In this document: positions 7,129-16,465 of the stretch, in pieces | How the letters are laid out: every line of letters starts with the position of its first letter | How positions within the stretch are numbered: the stretch's first letter is position 1 | Source of the DNA: Erythrobacter donghaensis | Lineage (GTDB): Bacteria > Pseudomonadota > Alphaproteobacteria > Sphingomonadales > Sphingomonadaceae | DNA: 64,000 nt | Reading direction: 5' to 3' | Assembly: GCF_002155425.1 (NCBI RefSeq) | Contig: NZ_MUYG01000011.1 | Span: 186,001 to 250,000, forward strand | Translations under genes and position numbers: made by a program | Notes under the pieces: generated by a model | What the model was told of the DNA's origin: nothing | The model's database searches: none | Seen by the model: only the letters and a program-made list of their open reading frames with translations

Positions 7129-8166
7129 ATGGCACTCACGGACTCTGCACTGAAGGCGCTTAAGCCGCGCGCCAAGGCCTACAAGGTCACCGATGAAAAG
7201 GGGCTTTATGTCCAAGTGACCCCGGCTGGTGGCAAGCTCTGGAAGCTGAAGTTTCGCAACAAGGTAGGGGCCGAAAAGAAGCTTTCGCTGGGGGCCTATC
7301 CCGAAATATCGCTCAAGGAAGCACGCGAGCTGCGCGACGCGGCGCGCAGCAATCTGGCGAAGGGTGTCGATCCCGCCGAGCAGAAGCAGCGAGACAAGCG
7401 GGCGGCATTGATCAGCGCAGCCAATTCTTTCGAAGCCGTTGCCAAGGCCTATATCGCCAAGAACAGGCGGGATGGATTGGCCGAAGCGACGGTGCGCAAG
7501 CGCGAATGGTTTCTGGACATCGTGCGCAAGCCGCTGGGCGCGCGCCCTATCGCCGAGATTGAGCCTTACGAAATTCTGGACGCTGTGCGCCCCTTCGAAG
7601 CGTCAAAGAATGACGAAAAGGCCCACCGGACCCTGCAATTTATTGGGCAGGTTTTCCGTTATGCCGTTGCCAACCAGATTGCGAAGTCCGATCCGACACG
7701 CGATCTGAGAGGGGCGCTGTCCAGCCGGAAGCCGAAGCATCATGCCGCCATTCTTGAGCCTTTGAAGGTGGGCGAGCTTTTGCGCGCTATCGAAGGCTAT
7801 GAAGGCCAGCCGATCACACAGTTTGCCTTGCGTCTCTCGCCCTACGTTTTCGTGCGCCCCGGCGAGCTTCGTCGGGCCGAATGGTCCGAGATTGATCTGG
7901 AAGGCGCGGTGTGGCGCATCCCGGCGGCAAAGATGAAGGGGCGGCAAGAGCACGCGGTTCCGCTCGCCCGCCAGTCCCTCGCGATCTTGCTCGAAGCACG
8001 AGATTTGACCGGCGATGGCCAGTTTGTGTTCCCTTCGATCCGCTCACCTCGCAATCCCATGTCCGAAAACACCATCAATGCGGCACTGCGGCGGCTGGGC
8101 TTCGGCAAGGATGAAATGACCGCTCACGGGTTGACGCACGATACGCGCGTCCCGCTAGACTTTTAG
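7129..8166 (+). pseudogene. tRNA-type tyrosine integrase, C-terminally truncated
   Basis: 345 aa versus about 400 for intact P4-like integrases. The N-terminal DUF4102 arm-binding domain (ALTDSALKALKPRAKAYKVTDEKGLYV) and core-binding domain are present, as are catalytic Arg243 (RPGELRRAEWSEID) and Lys270. At residue 334 the expected HGFR-x-x-A box changes to HGLTHDTRVPLDF and stops. The second Arg, the late His and the nucleophilic Tyr are therefore missing and the protein cannot catalyse recombination. ATG 7129 follows the left-end repeats. The loss probably reflects a deletion at about 8130 that joined the remaining frame to foreign DNA. Confidence 0.85.
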
Positions 8167-8190
8167 GAAAAGCGCCATAGTCTCAAGCTG

Positions 8191-8916
8191 GTGGATACGC
8201 TGGAGCGCAATCAAGTCAGGCTGATTCTTGAGCATCTCAGCTCTGAGACACGGCGCAAAACGTCCGATGCCCAGAAAGCGATGCACGCCGAGCATTCGGC
8301 AAAGAAGGTGCTACAATCCGGCAATACCGTTCGGCGCGCGGTCGATATTGTCGAAGAGCACGCCGCGAAATTCGTGGAGCAGGCCGTGGATCAGACCGCA
8401 GCCGTTGCTCAGGATTTGGACGCGTTCAACGTAATTGCCGCCAGTCTGACAGCTATGTTCCGGGGTTTTGAGCCCCACCTGCATAACGCGATTCGGCTTG
8501 CCACGATCCGAGACAGCGAACGGTCGCAAAGCGTGGCCGGTGCGGGCGACAAGCTGTTTGCAGAAATGCGCAGCCGCGTGTTCAAGCAGCTAGAGATACA
8601 CCGCTTTTCATTTACAAAGCCGAGTAAGGGCGACCTTGCCGCAAAGGGGATTGGCCTTGCAACTTTGGCGGCGATTAGCCCGCCAGTTGTTGAAAAGCGC
8701 AACCCCGGCGGTAAACCGCTTGCAGCCCATTGGGATGCAATGTGGGCTGCAATCGCGGTCAAACTATGGTCTGGCGAGTTGCAGCCGAAGTCGCAGGCTG
8801 ACGTGAAGAAGGCTATGATCAATTGGTTCAATGAAGCCGAGATCGAAATCGGCGACACAGCTGTGACGCAGCGCGCCCGCCAGCTCTGGCAGGCAATGCA
8901 AGACGCAGACAGTTAG
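8191..8916 (+). CDS. Hypothetical island protein, 241 aa
   Basis: Begins with GTG 24 bp after the integrase stop, in the same frame. The protein is mainly helical and charged, with no signal peptide. Its C-terminal part is AAHWDAMWAAIAVKLWSGELQPKSQADVKKAMINWFNEAEIEIGDTAVTQRARQLWQAMQ, rich in Trp and resembling a small DNA-associated or phage-type domain. I cannot assign a function. Because it sits directly after the break in the integrase, its own N-terminus may also have been altered by the rearrangement. Confidence 0.5.
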   Translation: MDTLERNQVRLILEHLSSETRRKTSDAQKAMHAEHSAKKVLQSGNTVRRAVDIVEEHAAKFVEQAVDQTAAVAQDLDAFNVIAASLTAMFRGFEPHLHNAIRLATIRDSERSQSVAGAGDKLFAEMRSRVFKQLEIHRFSFTKPSKGDLAAKGIGLATLAAISPPVVEKRNPGGKPLAAHWDAMWAAIAVKLWSGELQPKSQADVKKAMINWFNEAEIEIGDTAVTQRARQLWQAMQDADS

Positions 8917-9016
8917 CGAACCTTTCCGAACCTTTCCGCGCGCCCCAAACCCCCAATCCGTGGATCATTCCTTGCATCCGCTGGCACCCGCTGGCGCTGC
9001 ACAAGGAAGCACCACC

Positions 9017-9184
9017 ATGGAAAAGTTGCTCGTCTCGATACCCGATGCCGCCACGGCGCTCAGCGTCGGGCGCACCACCGTCTATGAATTGATGCGCTCT
9101 GGCCAGCTCGACACCCGCAAGATGGGGCGGCGGCGCTTGATCACGGCGGAATCGCTCCGGCGGCTGGTCGAAAAGCAGGACTGA
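9017..9184 (+). CDS. Small helix-turn-helix (excisionase-like) protein, 55 aa
   Basis: A single MerR/excisionase-type HTH: LVSIPDAATALSVGRTTVYELMRSGQLDTRKMGRRRLITAESLRRLVE. This is the standard form of small recombination directionality factors. A good ribosome-binding site (AAGGAAG, 9003-9009) supports ATG 9017. It is the first of three closely spaced genes that end with an intact tyrosine recombinase, so a role in controlling that enzyme is likely (inference). Confidence 0.75.
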   Translation: MEKLLVSIPDAATALSVGRTTVYELMRSGQLDTRKMGRRRLITAESLRRLVEKQD

Positions 9185-9195
9185 GGGGCGAAGCT

Positions 9196-9669
9196 ATGGG
9201 CCGGATCAATCCGCGCCTTGCCAAGCGGCACCGCTCTTTCAGCGTCTTCGAGCTGGCCGATCTGTTGGGCGTGCATCGCAATTCTGTGCGCCAATGGATC
9301 AGGGAAGGCTTGCCGGTGCTGGACGGAGCGAAACCCATCCTGATCATTGGCAGCGAATTTCAGACATGGTGGGCGAAACGCGCCAAGGCCAGGAAGCGCC
9401 CGTGCCAGCCGGGGCTGATGTATTGCTTCAAGTGCCGGGAGCCGAAAGCGCCTGCGCTGGGCATGGTCGAATACACCCCTGCCAATGCCGTCACGGGCAA
9501 TCTGAAAGCCCTGTGTGAGACGTGCGGCACAATGATGCACCGGAACACCCGGCAGGCTGACATTGCCGCCAGAATGCCCGGACTGGCAGTGCAAATCACG
9601 CAGGCACCTTCAAGCATAGATGCGCGGGCGCATCCTTCCCCAAACTGTGACAATCCGAAGGGAGCTTGA
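9196..9669 (+). CDS. HTH plus zinc-knuckle protein associated with recombinase
   Basis: 157 aa. An HTH at about 18-38 (FELADLLGVHRNSVRQWIREGLP) is followed by a basic linker and four Cys in two CxxC pairs (C77/C80 in YCFKCRE and C107/C110 in LCETCGT), a probable zinc-binding knuckle. It starts 12 bp after the 55-aa HTH gene and ends 3 bp before the recombinase gene, so the three are almost certainly co-expressed. It is probably a DNA-binding partner of the recombinase. The exact job is unknown. Confidence 0.7.
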   Translation: MGRINPRLAKRHRSFSVFELADLLGVHRNSVRQWIREGLPVLDGAKPILIIGSEFQTWWAKRAKARKRPCQPGLMYCFKCREPKAPALGMVEYTPANAVTGNLKALCETCGTMMHRNTRQADIAARMPGLAVQITQAPSSIDARAHPSPNCDNPKGA

Positions 9670-9672
9670 GCA

Positions 9673-10776
9673 ATGGCAAGACACAATGCCGCAAATACCC
9701 GGATCAAGCGCGAATACTTCCACTATCTGAAGCACGCGCAGCGCCGGGATGAGCAATCGATCGATCAGGTGGCGAAGGCCATTGCACGCTTCGAAGAGGC
9801 GACCGGGCACAAGGACTTCGCCAAGTTTCACCGGGAGCAGGCGGTTGCCTTCAAGACCCGGCTGGATGGGGAGCGCAACGTCCGGACCGGCAAGCCGCTC
9901 GCCCGCGCCACGGTGCATTCGACCTTGTCAGCCTTGCGCGCCTTCTTCGTCTGGCTGGCGGGGCAACCGGGTTACAAGCGGCGGATTGCCTATAGCGATG
10001 CCGACTATTTCAACCTGTCCGAAAAGGACGTGCGGATTGCCAAGGCCAGCCGGGAAAAGCCTGTGCCTTCGCTCGATCAGGTGCACCATGTGCTCGCATC
10101 GATGCCAGCCGGGACGGACATTGAAAAACGCAACCGGGCGCTGATTGCCTTCGCCTTGCTCACGGGTGCGCGCGGCGCGGCGCTGGCTAGCCTGAAGCTC
10201 AAGCACGTGGATTTGAAGCAAGGGTGCGTCTTTCAGGATGCGCGGGACGTGCGCACGAAGGGCAGCAAGACCTTCACCACGTGGTTCTGCCCGGTGGGCG
10301 GTGACGCGCGCCAGATTGCCGAAGACTGGTGCGAGCATCTGCGCGGCACCTTGCTTTGGGGTGATGAAGACCCGCTGTTCCCGAAGACGCAGATGGGGCT
10401 GGGCGAGCACGGCGGCTTTACGGCAATTGGCCTGATGCGGGAGCACTGGAGCGGCACCGGGCCGATCCGTGCGATCTACCGCGATGCCTTTGCGGCGGCT
10501 GATCTGCCCTATTTCAATCCCCATTGCTTCAGGGACGCACTGGTGCAGCTTGGCGAGCGCATTTGCACCACCCCTGAAGAGTTCAAGGCATGGTCGCAGA
10601 ATATCGGACACGAGCGGGTGCTCACCACCCTAACAAGCTACGGCAAAGTGCCAGCCGCACGGCAAGCCGAGCTGATCCGCGGGCTGAGTGACGGCCGGAT
10701 TGTTAGCGAACAAGAGCGGATTGAGGCGATTGTAGAGGCAATGATGAAACGAATGCTTGCAACGCATTTTGATTGA
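9673..10776 (+). CDS. Tyrosine recombinase / site-specific integrase, intact
   Basis: 367 aa with all visible catalytic residues: Arg167 (LLTGARGAALASLKLKHVD), the HxxR box H284-C-F-R287, His313 (IGHERV) and nucleophile Tyr323 (TSYGKV). The N-terminal half is a SAM-like core-binding domain (KPLARATVHSTLSALRAFFVWLA). It lacks the DUF4102 arm domain of the neighbouring tRNA integrase, so it belongs to a different recombinase branch and probably brought its own target specificity. It is the third gene of a compact module with two HTH proteins. Confidence 0.9.
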   Translation: MARHNAANTRIKREYFHYLKHAQRRDEQSIDQVAKAIARFEEATGHKDFAKFHREQAVAFKTRLDGERNVRTGKPLARATVHSTLSALRAFFVWLAGQPGYKRRIAYSDADYFNLSEKDVRIAKASREKPVPSLDQVHHVLASMPAGTDIEKRNRALIAFALLTGARGAALASLKLKHVDLKQGCVFQDARDVRTKGSKTFTTWFCPVGGDARQIAEDWCEHLRGTLLWGDEDPLFPKTQMGLGEHGGFTAIGLMREHWSGTGPIRAIYRDAFAAADLPYFNPHCFRDALVQLGERICTTPEEFKAWSQNIGHERVLTTLTSYGKVPAARQAELIRGLSDGRIVSEQERIEAIVEAMMKRMLATHFD

Positions 10777-10945
10777 GCCCTGTCCGTCCATCTAAACTTT
10801 TTCCGATTTGAATGGGGGTGGCTCTATCCTGTCGTGATACGCCGTCCGATAGTTCACAGGCACAAAAAAGACCTTTTCTCAATGCAGGTCTCGCATTAGC
10901 TTCCCTGCATACCGCTGAGATTCTCTCCCTGCGCAAGGTTGACTA

Positions 10946-11617
10946 ATGTCAGAGACACCCCCTCCTGATAATGCTGGATCGTCGCCTCGCCTTTGGTCTG
11001 GATGGGCGCGTGACTGTGCAATGGCGGCGATTGGTGCGCTTTGCGCTGCTGTTTTTGGCTTTGCTTTTGGCCTCATTGGTCAGAGTATGGCCACAGCCGA
11101 ACAGGTTGAGGCGGACCGCAACAGGCAAGCGGTGGCGTTATATTCGCAGTATGAAGCGATGACATTGGAAACCCGGTCCGCTAGCTCTTTTGCTGAAAAA
11201 AGGGGTGGGGAATTCGACGATTTCCTTAAAATTTACAGACATTTTAGGCACTTGGCTACATTGGACTTGAATGACGATGTCAGTAGCTCAAAAATTGCCA
11301 GTCTGTATCAGGGTCGGCTTCGATACTGGGGCGGGAAGTTTGTTGATTTCAGCCAGAAAGATGGCCGTTCAAAAGAACTTCTGACCGAATCTGAGATGCA
11401 GACCATGACTGCATTGGGCAATTATTTGTTCCTTATTCATGAGGTGGGGCAGGAAAGCAATTTCGTTGGCCGAGACGGGCGTCGAAAAATGCAAGATTTA
11501 GAGCAGGAAAAGTCACGAAGTGCCGACGAACTCGAAGATTATTCTTACGAAGCAGCGGCTGACGATGCAGGGGCTGAGAGCAATGCGGCTATGGAAGAAG
11601 ATCCTGCTGCTGAATAA
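10946..11617 (+). CDS. Unknown membrane-anchored protein, 223 aa
   Basis: One predicted N-terminal membrane helix (AAIGALCAAVFGFAFGLIGQSMATA, about 27-51), then a charged helical domain and a very acidic, Ala/Glu/Asp-rich C-terminal tail (residues 185-223). The sequence between 11160 and 11480 is visibly richer in A and T than the flanks. It lies between the recombinase module and the Type III mod gene, with 127 bp to mod. No known domain is recognised. It may be a passenger or an accessory defence gene; the sequence does not decide. Confidence 0.55.
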   Translation: MSETPPPDNAGSSPRLWSGWARDCAMAAIGALCAAVFGFAFGLIGQSMATAEQVEADRNRQAVALYSQYEAMTLETRSASSFAEKRGGEFDDFLKIYRHFRHLATLDLNDDVSSSKIASLYQGRLRYWGGKFVDFSQKDGRSKELLTESEMQTMTALGNYLFLIHEVGQESNFVGRDGRRKMQDLEQEKSRSADELEDYSYEAAADDAGAESNAAMEEDPAAE

Positions 11618-11743
11618 AGGGGCGCCATAAGGCCTTCCAGCCGCGCCGGTTTTCCTGTTAGGTGCGCGGCCTAGCAGGGGAGCTGTCCAAGTGCCTGAAA
11701 TGCCGTTTGCGCGCCAATTCCATATTCGAGCGGGCGGGGTGCC

Positions 11744-13870
11744 ATGTCGCGCCTGACTGATCTGATTGCCAAGGCCAAGGCCAAGGATGCCGATCTGGGG
11801 CGGGAGCTGGAGCGTGAGTTTCGGGCGCTGTCGTCGCGCCGCGCGTTTGGCCTCAACTTCGAGCGGCACCGGCCTGAGAATGTCGAGCTACCCGGTCGCC
11901 CGATCCGCAAGGGCGACAAGGTGCGAATCCTGCCTGAACGCGGGTCGACCAAGAAGGGCGATCAGCGGCTTTGGAAGGTGATGAGCCTTGCGGGCAGGGG
12001 TGCCGAGCGCGTGGCCAGCCTGTCCCTGCTTTACACCGATGAGCCGGAACGGGCCGAAGCGCCGGTTGCCGATCTGTGCGTGGTGGCCGAGTTTCGGGAC
12101 TACATCTATCCCGGCCTTGTCAGCACCGGGAAGGTCGAGCGCGGCGGCGACAAGCCTTTTCACACCGTGATCAATGGCGAGAATTTCCATGCGCTGGAGG
12201 CGCTGACCTTCACCCATCGCGGCAGGGTGGATGCGATCTATATCGATCCGCCATACAACACCGGGGCGCGGGACTGGAAATACAACAACGACTATGTCGA
12301 GGGTGACGATCAGTATCGCCACTCTAAATGGCTAGCGATGATGGAGCGGCGGCTTTTGGTGGCACGCGAATTGCTCAATCCAAAGAGCGCCGTGCTGATC
12401 GTCACCATCGATGAGAAGGAATTTCTTCGGCTGGGTTTGTTACTTGAGCAGGTTTTCCCCGAAGCGCAAATTCAAATGATTTCCAGCGTAATTAGCAGTC
12501 AAGCTAGCGTTCGGGCCGGTCAATTTTCGCGGTGCAATGAGTTCATATATTTTGTAATGTTTGGCGCAGCCGTTCCGGGCAAATCGGGCGATGACATGCT
12601 AAATGAGGGGCTTTCATCCACAAAATCCCAACTTTGGTTTCAATTCGTGAGAACTGGAAATGAAAACCTTCGGGCAGACCGAAAAGGAATGTTTTATCCT
12701 ATTTTCGTCAACGAAAAAACCGGTGCCATTGAGGGAGTAGGTGAACCAATTGATCTAGGTGTCGATAAAAGCTCAATCAAATGTCCCACAGGTTTAGTTG
12801 CCATTTGGCCATTGACCGCAAGCGGACAAGAGGGAAGGTGGCGCACAGCCGCTGATACCGCAAGGCAGCGAGCAGAGAAGGGGCTCCTCAGAGCTGGGAA
12901 GACTACAAAGAAAAGTTCAGGTTGGTCAATAATGTCGGTCAACGCTGGAACCGAAAAGCGAATTGTGACCGGTGAGATTGTGATTGAAGGATACTCGGTT
13001 TCCGGGGGCGCTATTCTAAAGGAGATGACGGGCAACGAACAACGTATGCCGAAAACGATTTGGAATAAGATTTCACACAACGCCGGTTGGCATGGATCGA
13101 AACTCCTTACGCAGTGTTTGCCGGGACGTTCGTTTCCATTCCCAAAGTCCCTGTTTGCAGTCGAAGATTGTTTGCGCCTGTTTGTCAGCACGAAATCAGA
13201 TGCAGTCATTCTAGACTTCTTTGCGGGTTCTGGCACGACTGCGCATGCGGTAATGCGCCTGAACCGGCAGGACGGCGGGCGTCGCCAGTGCATTTCTGTG
13301 ACTAACAATGAAGTTGGTGCAGACGAACAGGCCAAGCTGCGCAAGGATGGACTGCGTCCAGCCGATCCCGACTGGGAGCAATGGGGCATTTGCGACTACA
13401 TCACGAAACCCCGGATCAAGGCTGCAATCACAGGCCAAACCCCGGAAGGCCAGCCGATCAAGGGCGATTATAAATTCACGGACGAGTTCCCGATGGCCGA
13501 TGGCTTTGCGGAAAACGCCGAGTTCTTCACGCTCACCTATGAAACCCCGGTTGCGGTCAGCCATAATCGCGCCTTCGAGCGCATCGCCCCGTTGCTGTGG
13601 ATGCGCGCCGGGAGCGAGGGAAGCCGGATCGACACTTTGCCGGAAGGCGGCTGGGGCGTGGCTGATTGCTATGGCCTGCTGACCGATCTGGATCAGGCGG
13701 CACCTTTTGTCGATGCGATCCACGGCAAGGGCAGCATCCGCATTGCCTACATCGTCACCGATGACGAGCGGCGCTTCCAATCGGTTGTGCGGCAATTGCC
13801 CGACACGGTCGAGCCGGTGCGGCTGTATGAATCCTATCTCACCAATTTCCGCTTTTCGATGGGGCGCTGA
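11744..13870 (+). CDS. mod: Type III restriction-modification methyltransferase (Mod)
   Basis: 708 aa, the usual Mod length. The catalytic motif DPPYNTG begins at Asp168 and the SAM-binding motif FAGSGTT at 493-499, in the beta-class order (motif IV before motif I). It adds a methyl group to adenine in an asymmetric site and gives specificity to the Mod-Res complex. The central part (about residues 230-490, 12430-13210) is much richer in A/T than either flank and corresponds to the target-recognition region, consistent with domain exchange. The stop is 3 bp before the res ATG. Confidence 0.93.
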   Translation: MSRLTDLIAKAKAKDADLGRELEREFRALSSRRAFGLNFERHRPENVELPGRPIRKGDKVRILPERGSTKKGDQRLWKVMSLAGRGAERVASLSLLYTDEPERAEAPVADLCVVAEFRDYIYPGLVSTGKVERGGDKPFHTVINGENFHALEALTFTHRGRVDAIYIDPPYNTGARDWKYNNDYVEGDDQYRHSKWLAMMERRLLVARELLNPKSAVLIVTIDEKEFLRLGLLLEQVFPEAQIQMISSVISSQASVRAGQFSRCNEFIYFVMFGAAVPGKSGDDMLNEGLSSTKSQLWFQFVRTGNENLRADRKGMFYPIFVNEKTGAIEGVGEPIDLGVDKSSIKCPTGLVAIWPLTASGQEGRWRTAADTARQRAEKGLLRAGKTTKKSSGWSIMSVNAGTEKRIVTGEIVIEGYSVSGGAILKEMTGNEQRMPKTIWNKISHNAGWHGSKLLTQCLPGRSFPFPKSLFAVEDCLRLFVSTKSDAVILDFFAGSGTTAHAVMRLNRQDGGRRQCISVTNNEVGADEQAKLRKDGLRPADPDWEQWGICDYITKPRIKAAITGQTPEGQPIKGDYKFTDEFPMADGFAENAEFFTLTYETPVAVSHNRAFERIAPLLWMRAGSEGSRIDTLPEGGWGVADCYGLLTDLDQAAPFVDAIHGKGSIRIAYIVTDDERRFQSVVRQLPDTVEPVRLYESYLTNFRFSMGR

Positions 13871-13873
13871 GCC

Positions 13874-16465
13874 ATGAAGTTCACGCTGAAGGATTATCAG
13901 GACGAAGCCGTTGCCGACGTGCTCGACCGGCTGAAGAAAGCGCGCAAACGCTGGCACGAAGACAAGGATTCGCACGCCTTTTCGCTGACCGCCACAACCG
14001 GCGCGGGCAAGACTGTCATGGCGGCGGCGGTCTTCGAAGCCTTGTTCTATGGCAATGACGATCACGAGTTCGAAGCCGATCCCGGCGCGGTCGTGATCTG
14101 GTTCAGTGATGATCCGTCATTGAACGAGCAATCCAAGTGGCGGCTCTTTCAGGCGGCGGACAAGCTCACCGTCTCCGATCTGGTGACGGTCGAAAACACC
14201 TTCAGCCGGGAGAGATTCGAGCCGGGGAAGGTGTATTTCCTCAACACGCAAAAGTTGGGCAAGAAGAGCCTGCTGGTGCGCGGGCACGATCCCGATGATG
14301 AGGGACTGGAAAAGACCGCCACGGGCGAAACGCTGATGCCTGATCTGCGCGCTCACACCATCTGGCAGACGATCCAGAACACCATCGAAGACCCGGATTT
14401 GACGCTCTATCTGGTGCTCGATGAGGCGCACAGGGGGATGCGCGATGGGGGTAACACAGGCGAGCGTGGCAGGCCCACCATTGTGAAGCAGCTCATCAAT
14501 GGCACCGGCTCCGTTCCCGGCATTCCCATCGTCTGGGGCATATCCGCGACCGTGCAGCGGTTCAATGATGCGATGGCAGGCATGACGGGGCGCAGCACGC
14601 TTCCCAATGTCGTGGTGGATTCCAAGAAGGTGCAGGACAGCGGCTTGATCAAGGATACGATCAAGCTCGACGTGCCCGACGAAACTGGCGACATGGCAAC
14701 CGTGTTCTTGCGCCGGGGGACGGAGCGACTGCGCGACATTACCAAGGCGTGGGCGGAATACGGCGCTGATCAGGGCCAAGGCGAAACCGTCCAGCCGCTC
14801 ATGGTGCTACAGGTGCCGAACAATCCCGATCCAAACGAGATTGGGCGCTGGATCGATACCATTGTCGAGACTTGGCCTGAATTGCCGCAAGATTGCATCG
14901 CCAATGTGCTGGGCGAACACCGGACTGAGCAGTTCGGGAGCCATGCGGTCCCCTATGTCGAGCCGGAACGGGTGCAGGAACGCGATGAAGTGCGCATTCT
15001 GATTGCCAAGGATGCGATTAGCACCGGCTGGGATTGCCCGCGCGCTGAAGTCATGGTGTCCTTCAGGGCGGCGAGCGACCGGACGCATATCACGCAGCTT
15101 TTGGGGCGGATGGTGCGTTCACCCTTGGCGCGGCGCATTCCTGGCAATGATCAGTTGAACGCGGTCGATTGCTTCTTGCCTAAGTTCGACAAGGAAGCGG
15201 TCAAAGCCGTTGCCAATGCGCTTATGACAGGCGGCGACGCGGGCGAAGACGTGCCGCTGCGCCGCGTGCTGATCCAGCCGGTCGAGCTGTTTCCCAATCC
15301 TGCCATGCCAGATGCGCTGTGGGACAAGTTCGTTTCTCTGCCTTCCCAATCCCTGCCCAAGAAGACTGCGCGCCCGGTGAAGCGGCTTACCGCTCTAGCG
15401 CACGAGTTGGCACAGGATGGGCTTTTGCCGAATGCGGGCAAGAAGGCTCACGCAGCGATGCACAAGGTGTTGGACGGGATACGTGCCGATCTGGCGGGCG
15501 ACATTGCCAAGGCGCGGGCGGACGTGCTCACGGTTGAAGGCCAAACACTGGTCGCTGACATTGCAACTGGCGGCACGAGCTTTGATGCGTTTGTGGAAGC
15601 GGCTGACTATGCCGTGATCGAAGATGCCTATCGGCGGGCGGGGCGGATTATCAGCCCCGATCTGGCCACGAGCTATGCTGACTATCTGGCGGCGCAGAAT
15701 GAGGATGCGGACGACTTCGAAGATTCGCTGATCGATGCTCACACCGATATTGCCGCATTGGGGCTGATCGATGCGGTCAAAGTCCAGCTGGAGAAAGCGG
15801 CGGAAGCCTTGGCCAATGAATGGCTGGCAGAATACCAGACGGCAATTGCGCTACTCTCCGATAAGCGCCGCGATGCCTATCGGGAGATTAGCGAGCTGAG
15901 CGCAACCCCCTTCGATGTGCGGCTGGCGAAGCCGAGTTCACGGCTCCAGCCGACCAAGGCGCTTGAAGCCGGGACGGAAACCCTCTTGCCGTGCTTCACC
16001 GAGCATTTGCTTTGCGATGGTGAAGGTCAGTTCCCAGACGAATTGAACGGGCTGGAGACGAAGGTGCAGGAGGTCGAGATGCAGCGGGAAGGGCGCATTG
16101 GCTGGTATCGCAATCCATCGCGCACAAGTCAGGACTCGCTTGGCATTGTCTATGACTATGCAGGGGACACCCTGCTCCTACGACCGGACTTCCTCTTTTT
16201 TAGCGTGGATGCGTCCGGCGCAGTTATTGCGGACATTGTCGATCCGCACGGGGACTTCCTTGCGGACGGCGCTTCGAAGCTGCGCGGGCTTGCCGACTAT
16301 GCCGAAAAGCACGGGGCAAACTTTGGGCGAATCGAAGCCGTGGCCGAAGTGGATGGCAGTGTGCTCGTTCTTGATCTGAAGGCGCAGGGCGTGCGGGACA
16401 TGGTGCGAACCGTCGCCACTTCGCGAGAGGCGTATCGGAGCCAATGGGGCACGCCTTACGGCTGA
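13874..16465 (+). CDS. res: Type III restriction enzyme subunit (Res), DEAD/DEAH ATPase
   Basis: 863 aa. An SF2 translocase with Walker A TTGAGKT (41-47), DEAH box at 183-186 (LDEAHRGM), motif III-like WGISAT and motif VI-like HITQLLGRMVRSP. The C-terminal nuclease region contains RPDFLFF (Asp772) followed by DIVDPHG (787-793). In classical Type III enzymes the second element is (D/E)-x-K; here the third position is Val789, so the site is non-canonical or belongs to a variant subfamily. It starts 3 bp after mod and is surely co-expressed with it. Confidence 0.9.
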   Translation: MKFTLKDYQDEAVADVLDRLKKARKRWHEDKDSHAFSLTATTGAGKTVMAAAVFEALFYGNDDHEFEADPGAVVIWFSDDPSLNEQSKWRLFQAADKLTVSDLVTVENTFSRERFEPGKVYFLNTQKLGKKSLLVRGHDPDDEGLEKTATGETLMPDLRAHTIWQTIQNTIEDPDLTLYLVLDEAHRGMRDGGNTGERGRPTIVKQLINGTGSVPGIPIVWGISATVQRFNDAMAGMTGRSTLPNVVVDSKKVQDSGLIKDTIKLDVPDETGDMATVFLRRGTERLRDITKAWAEYGADQGQGETVQPLMVLQVPNNPDPNEIGRWIDTIVETWPELPQDCIANVLGEHRTEQFGSHAVPYVEPERVQERDEVRILIAKDAISTGWDCPRAEVMVSFRAASDRTHITQLLGRMVRSPLARRIPGNDQLNAVDCFLPKFDKEAVKAVANALMTGGDAGEDVPLRRVLIQPVELFPNPAMPDALWDKFVSLPSQSLPKKTARPVKRLTALAHELAQDGLLPNAGKKAHAAMHKVLDGIRADLAGDIAKARADVLTVEGQTLVADIATGGTSFDAFVEAADYAVIEDAYRRAGRIISPDLATSYADYLAAQNEDADDFEDSLIDAHTDIAALGLIDAVKVQLEKAAEALANEWLAEYQTAIALLSDKRRDAYREISELSATPFDVRLAKPSSRLQPTKALEAGTETLLPCFTEHLLCDGEGQFPDELNGLETKVQEVEMQREGRIGWYRNPSRTSQDSLGIVYDYAGDTLLLRPDFLFFSVDASGAVIADIVDPHGDFLADGASKLRGLADYAEKHGANFGRIEAVAEVDGSVLVLDLKAQGVRDMVRTVATSREAYRSQWGTPYG

